Below are positions 61,948 to 64,000 of a stretch of DNA of 64,000 bases, piece by piece. Below the pieces are notes generated by a model. It was not told the DNA's origin. It was given only the letters and a program-made list of their open reading frames with translations, and did no database searches. The stretch comes from Sapria himalayana. Taxonomy: Eukaryota; Streptophyta; Magnoliopsida; Malpighiales; Rafflesiaceae. The stretch is from assembly GCA_029783825.1 (NCBI GenBank), contig JAREIK010005785.1, positions 124,001 to 188,000 of the forward strand, written 5' to 3'. Position numbers and translations under genes: made by a program. Every line of letters starts with the position of its first letter. Positions within the stretch are counted from its first letter, which is position 1.

Positions 61948-62698
61948 GTTTGTTTGTGTGTGTGTGTGTATGATAGCATAAACATGGTATATGCATATAT
62001 ACTTCTGTTTAATATGTATATACTATTATGATTAAATACTTATAAAAATGCTTTATTGTAACAAAGAGACTGGACTTAATTATTGGAAACAATAATGACA
62101 ATGAGGAAGAAAATGGGCATGTAGTGTTCACAATTCAAATTATCAAATATTTTTATATAATTTAGTAATTTATAATTATGTATAGACATGAAAAGAGTAT
62201 TATAGGTTGATTTCATGACTTTGCTATTTTGGCATGTTTTAATGAATAATCCTAAAATCAATAGATTTTGATGATATTTAACAGAGTGAGTTGAATACTA
62301 AGTATTGCATAGTTTTGGTATTCATTCTTGGCCAAAATTCTATTGAATTGATCAAGGAAATTCTTATATTCCATAACTCTACCAACTAATTAATTAGTAT
62401 AATCATTTCATTGTGCATTATATTCATAGTGGCTACAATATTATTATCGAGTCATATTCATACTTATCTTGAGAAATTAAAATGACTGTGATATTAATTT
62501 AACGACACAACAACCAAATACCCCATTTGTGCTCAAGGTCAATACCACGTCCAAGAGTCATGACTTTATCTTTAATATGAGTTGACAATCTTAAGTTAGA
62601 GCTGAGTTTTATTTACAAATATAAACTTTTCAACTATATAACATTATAGAACCAGAACTACTCATGCTATAGTGATAATTATTTAAAACCATAAATTT
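61948..62698. other. AT-rich spacer
   Basis: A short (TG)n follows the palindrome. The rest is unique AT-rich sequence with no recognised feature. Confidence 0.45.
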
Positions 62699-62830
62699 TG
62701 GGATACTAAATGTTACAAAGTATATTATTCGAGTATGACCATTATCCAAGGTTGTAACTTTTTGGATTCTAAAAGTTATGGAGAACATTATCCAAGCATG
62801 ACCATTCTTCAAGGATGTGATTATTATCCT
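62699..62830. repeat. 63-bp tandem repeat, two diverged copies
   Basis: ggatactaaatgttac at 62701 and ggattctaaaagttat at 62764 begin copies that both contain attatccaag and atgaccatt. The minus-strand open frame across it is a by-product. Confidence 0.7.
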
Positions 62831-64000
62831 TAAAGAAGATATAGCCACAATTTATGAACTCAAGCTAATTGTAGTATTGTGGAATCATTGTAATACTGCC
62901 GCAATATATTATATGAGAAAAGAGAAAGATAGTATTATGATTAACCACATCATCATAGATATTTGAGATATATGAAGAATAAATTATGTGCCAAGGTCAT
63001 CTCTCAGCATCATGATAACCTCTAATATATAAGACACTTTCTTAGTACTATGGTTATTTTTTAGCATCATAGATAGCCATATAAAACTCAAAGAAGATAA
63101 TTGCCTATGTAGTGGGTTCTTCACTATATTGTGGCTATATAATAATATGAGAAGCCATTCATCATGCCGCTACTAATTTCTAGTGCCATGGCCCCATTAT
63201 GGATAACAAGATCACAAAGGCACAAAGTCACGACCACTTCTCAGTATTGTAAATTTGTGTTATAGAGAAATTAGGTCCAAGTCATGGTCATTGCTAGCTC
63301 TGAGACTTTGTGTTACAAATAGATTTAGATGTAGATCATACTCATAGTTATTTTCTAGAGTCACAACCTTAAGCCGAAGTGAGAAGACCTAAGTTGTGAG
63401 TCACTTCCTACTAAAAATAATGCAATATCGCCTAAGTATCAATGTAGAAAAAATAAAAATTTATGGAAATATCTCAATTTATTCTTCTTCTCCCCCATGC
63501 ATGGAGCAAAGCCATGATAACTACTAAAATTTAGAGGTAAATTTTATACTCCCTAGAGGTTTCACAAGCAAGCATGGGATGAAAGATTAATGCTAAACAT
63601 TAAAGTTGGTATGCATGACTCTTAAACCTCCTTCTCTATGGTTGATTTTGGAATTTGTACAAAAAAAAAATTAAGTCTAGAATTTATTTAATTTAAATTT
63701 ATGTGATATGACATTAATTTTTAATGAATTAATAAATGATTTGATTTATTTTTTGTTATTAATATTGAATTATGATAATTAATTATAACTTGAATTAGGG
63801 CTTTGACTATTAAAACCTTTATATGAGATTGACATAGTATATGGTGATAGATAAACCATAAGGCCCACTCGTGCATATGGTAGGAAGCTAGTGAAAACCC
63901 TTCTCACCACAATGCATGAGAAAATCTTATATGTTGAAATCCAAAATTTGGATATGTTAATTATTACGAGTATGTCACTTATAAAGTCAATTGATTTACA
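62831..64000. other. Degenerate repetitive spacer to window end
   Basis: Up to about 63410 the sequence repeats loose phrases such as agcatcatgataacc, agcatcatagatagcc, tcatggtcattgctag and tcatactcatagttat, suggesting an old, eroded tandem repeat with units of several tens of bp. From 63420 on it is unique and AT-rich, with no gene seen. Confidence 0.4.

Noticed and set aside
61770..62031. Open frames on both strands across the palindrome
   Set aside because: They are Tyr-Ile repeats from (TA)n, symmetrical on both strands because of the palindrome.

Overview
This is a flowering-plant nuclear genome window with no gene that looks functional. The plant origin is inferred from the families present: L1-type LINEs with a DUF4283 ORF1 and an RNase H, CACTA (En/Spm) transposons with DUF4218/DUF4216 transposases, a Ty1/copia polyprotein remnant, and a fragment of a plant-like UTP6 gene. 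The species cannot be named from the sequence.

The backbone is one very long degenerate tetranucleotide satellite, (CTAT)n on the plus strand and (GATA)n on the minus strand. It appears as four same-orientation blocks (1-4905, 11754-14367, 34003-40480, 48035-55509) totalling about 21.5 kb. Three insertions split it: (i) a full-length but decayed minus-strand L1-type LINE at 4922-11737 with a perfect 16-bp target-site duplication; (ii) a 19.6-kb CACTA-type element at 14371-34002 with TSD TCT, into which a second, transposase-bearing CACTA element (19423-29518, TSD ATC) has inserted; (iii) a third CACTA element at 40484-48034 with ~150-bp terminal inverted repeats. Removing the insertions rejoins one continuous array.

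The outer CACTA element shows no transposase. It carries a minus-strand remnant of the second CACTA protein and a minus-strand two-exon piece of the ribosome-biogenesis gene UTP6 with its intron retained, so it looks like a gene-capturing (Pack-CACTA-like) element. The nested and third elements each encode, on the plus strand, a Tnp2/DUF4218/DUF4216-type transposase followed by a second protein of the plant En/Spm TnpA-like class. Both proteins are broken by stops in both elements. A small hAT-like non-autonomous element (32481-32989) also lies in the outer CACTA.

Right of the array (55510-59037) lies a copia gag-protease-integrase remnant directly joined to a LINE endonuclease-RT remnant. 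The last 5 kb is AT-rich, with compound microsatellites, a 97-bp (TA)n palindrome, a degenerate tRNA-like sequence and short tandem repeats. The long open frames inside the satellite are artefacts: the CTAT repeat reads Leu-Ser-Ile-Tyr in all three plus-strand frames. I found no convincing new molecular system. The most notable items are the size and layering of the satellite and the captured UTP6 fragment.
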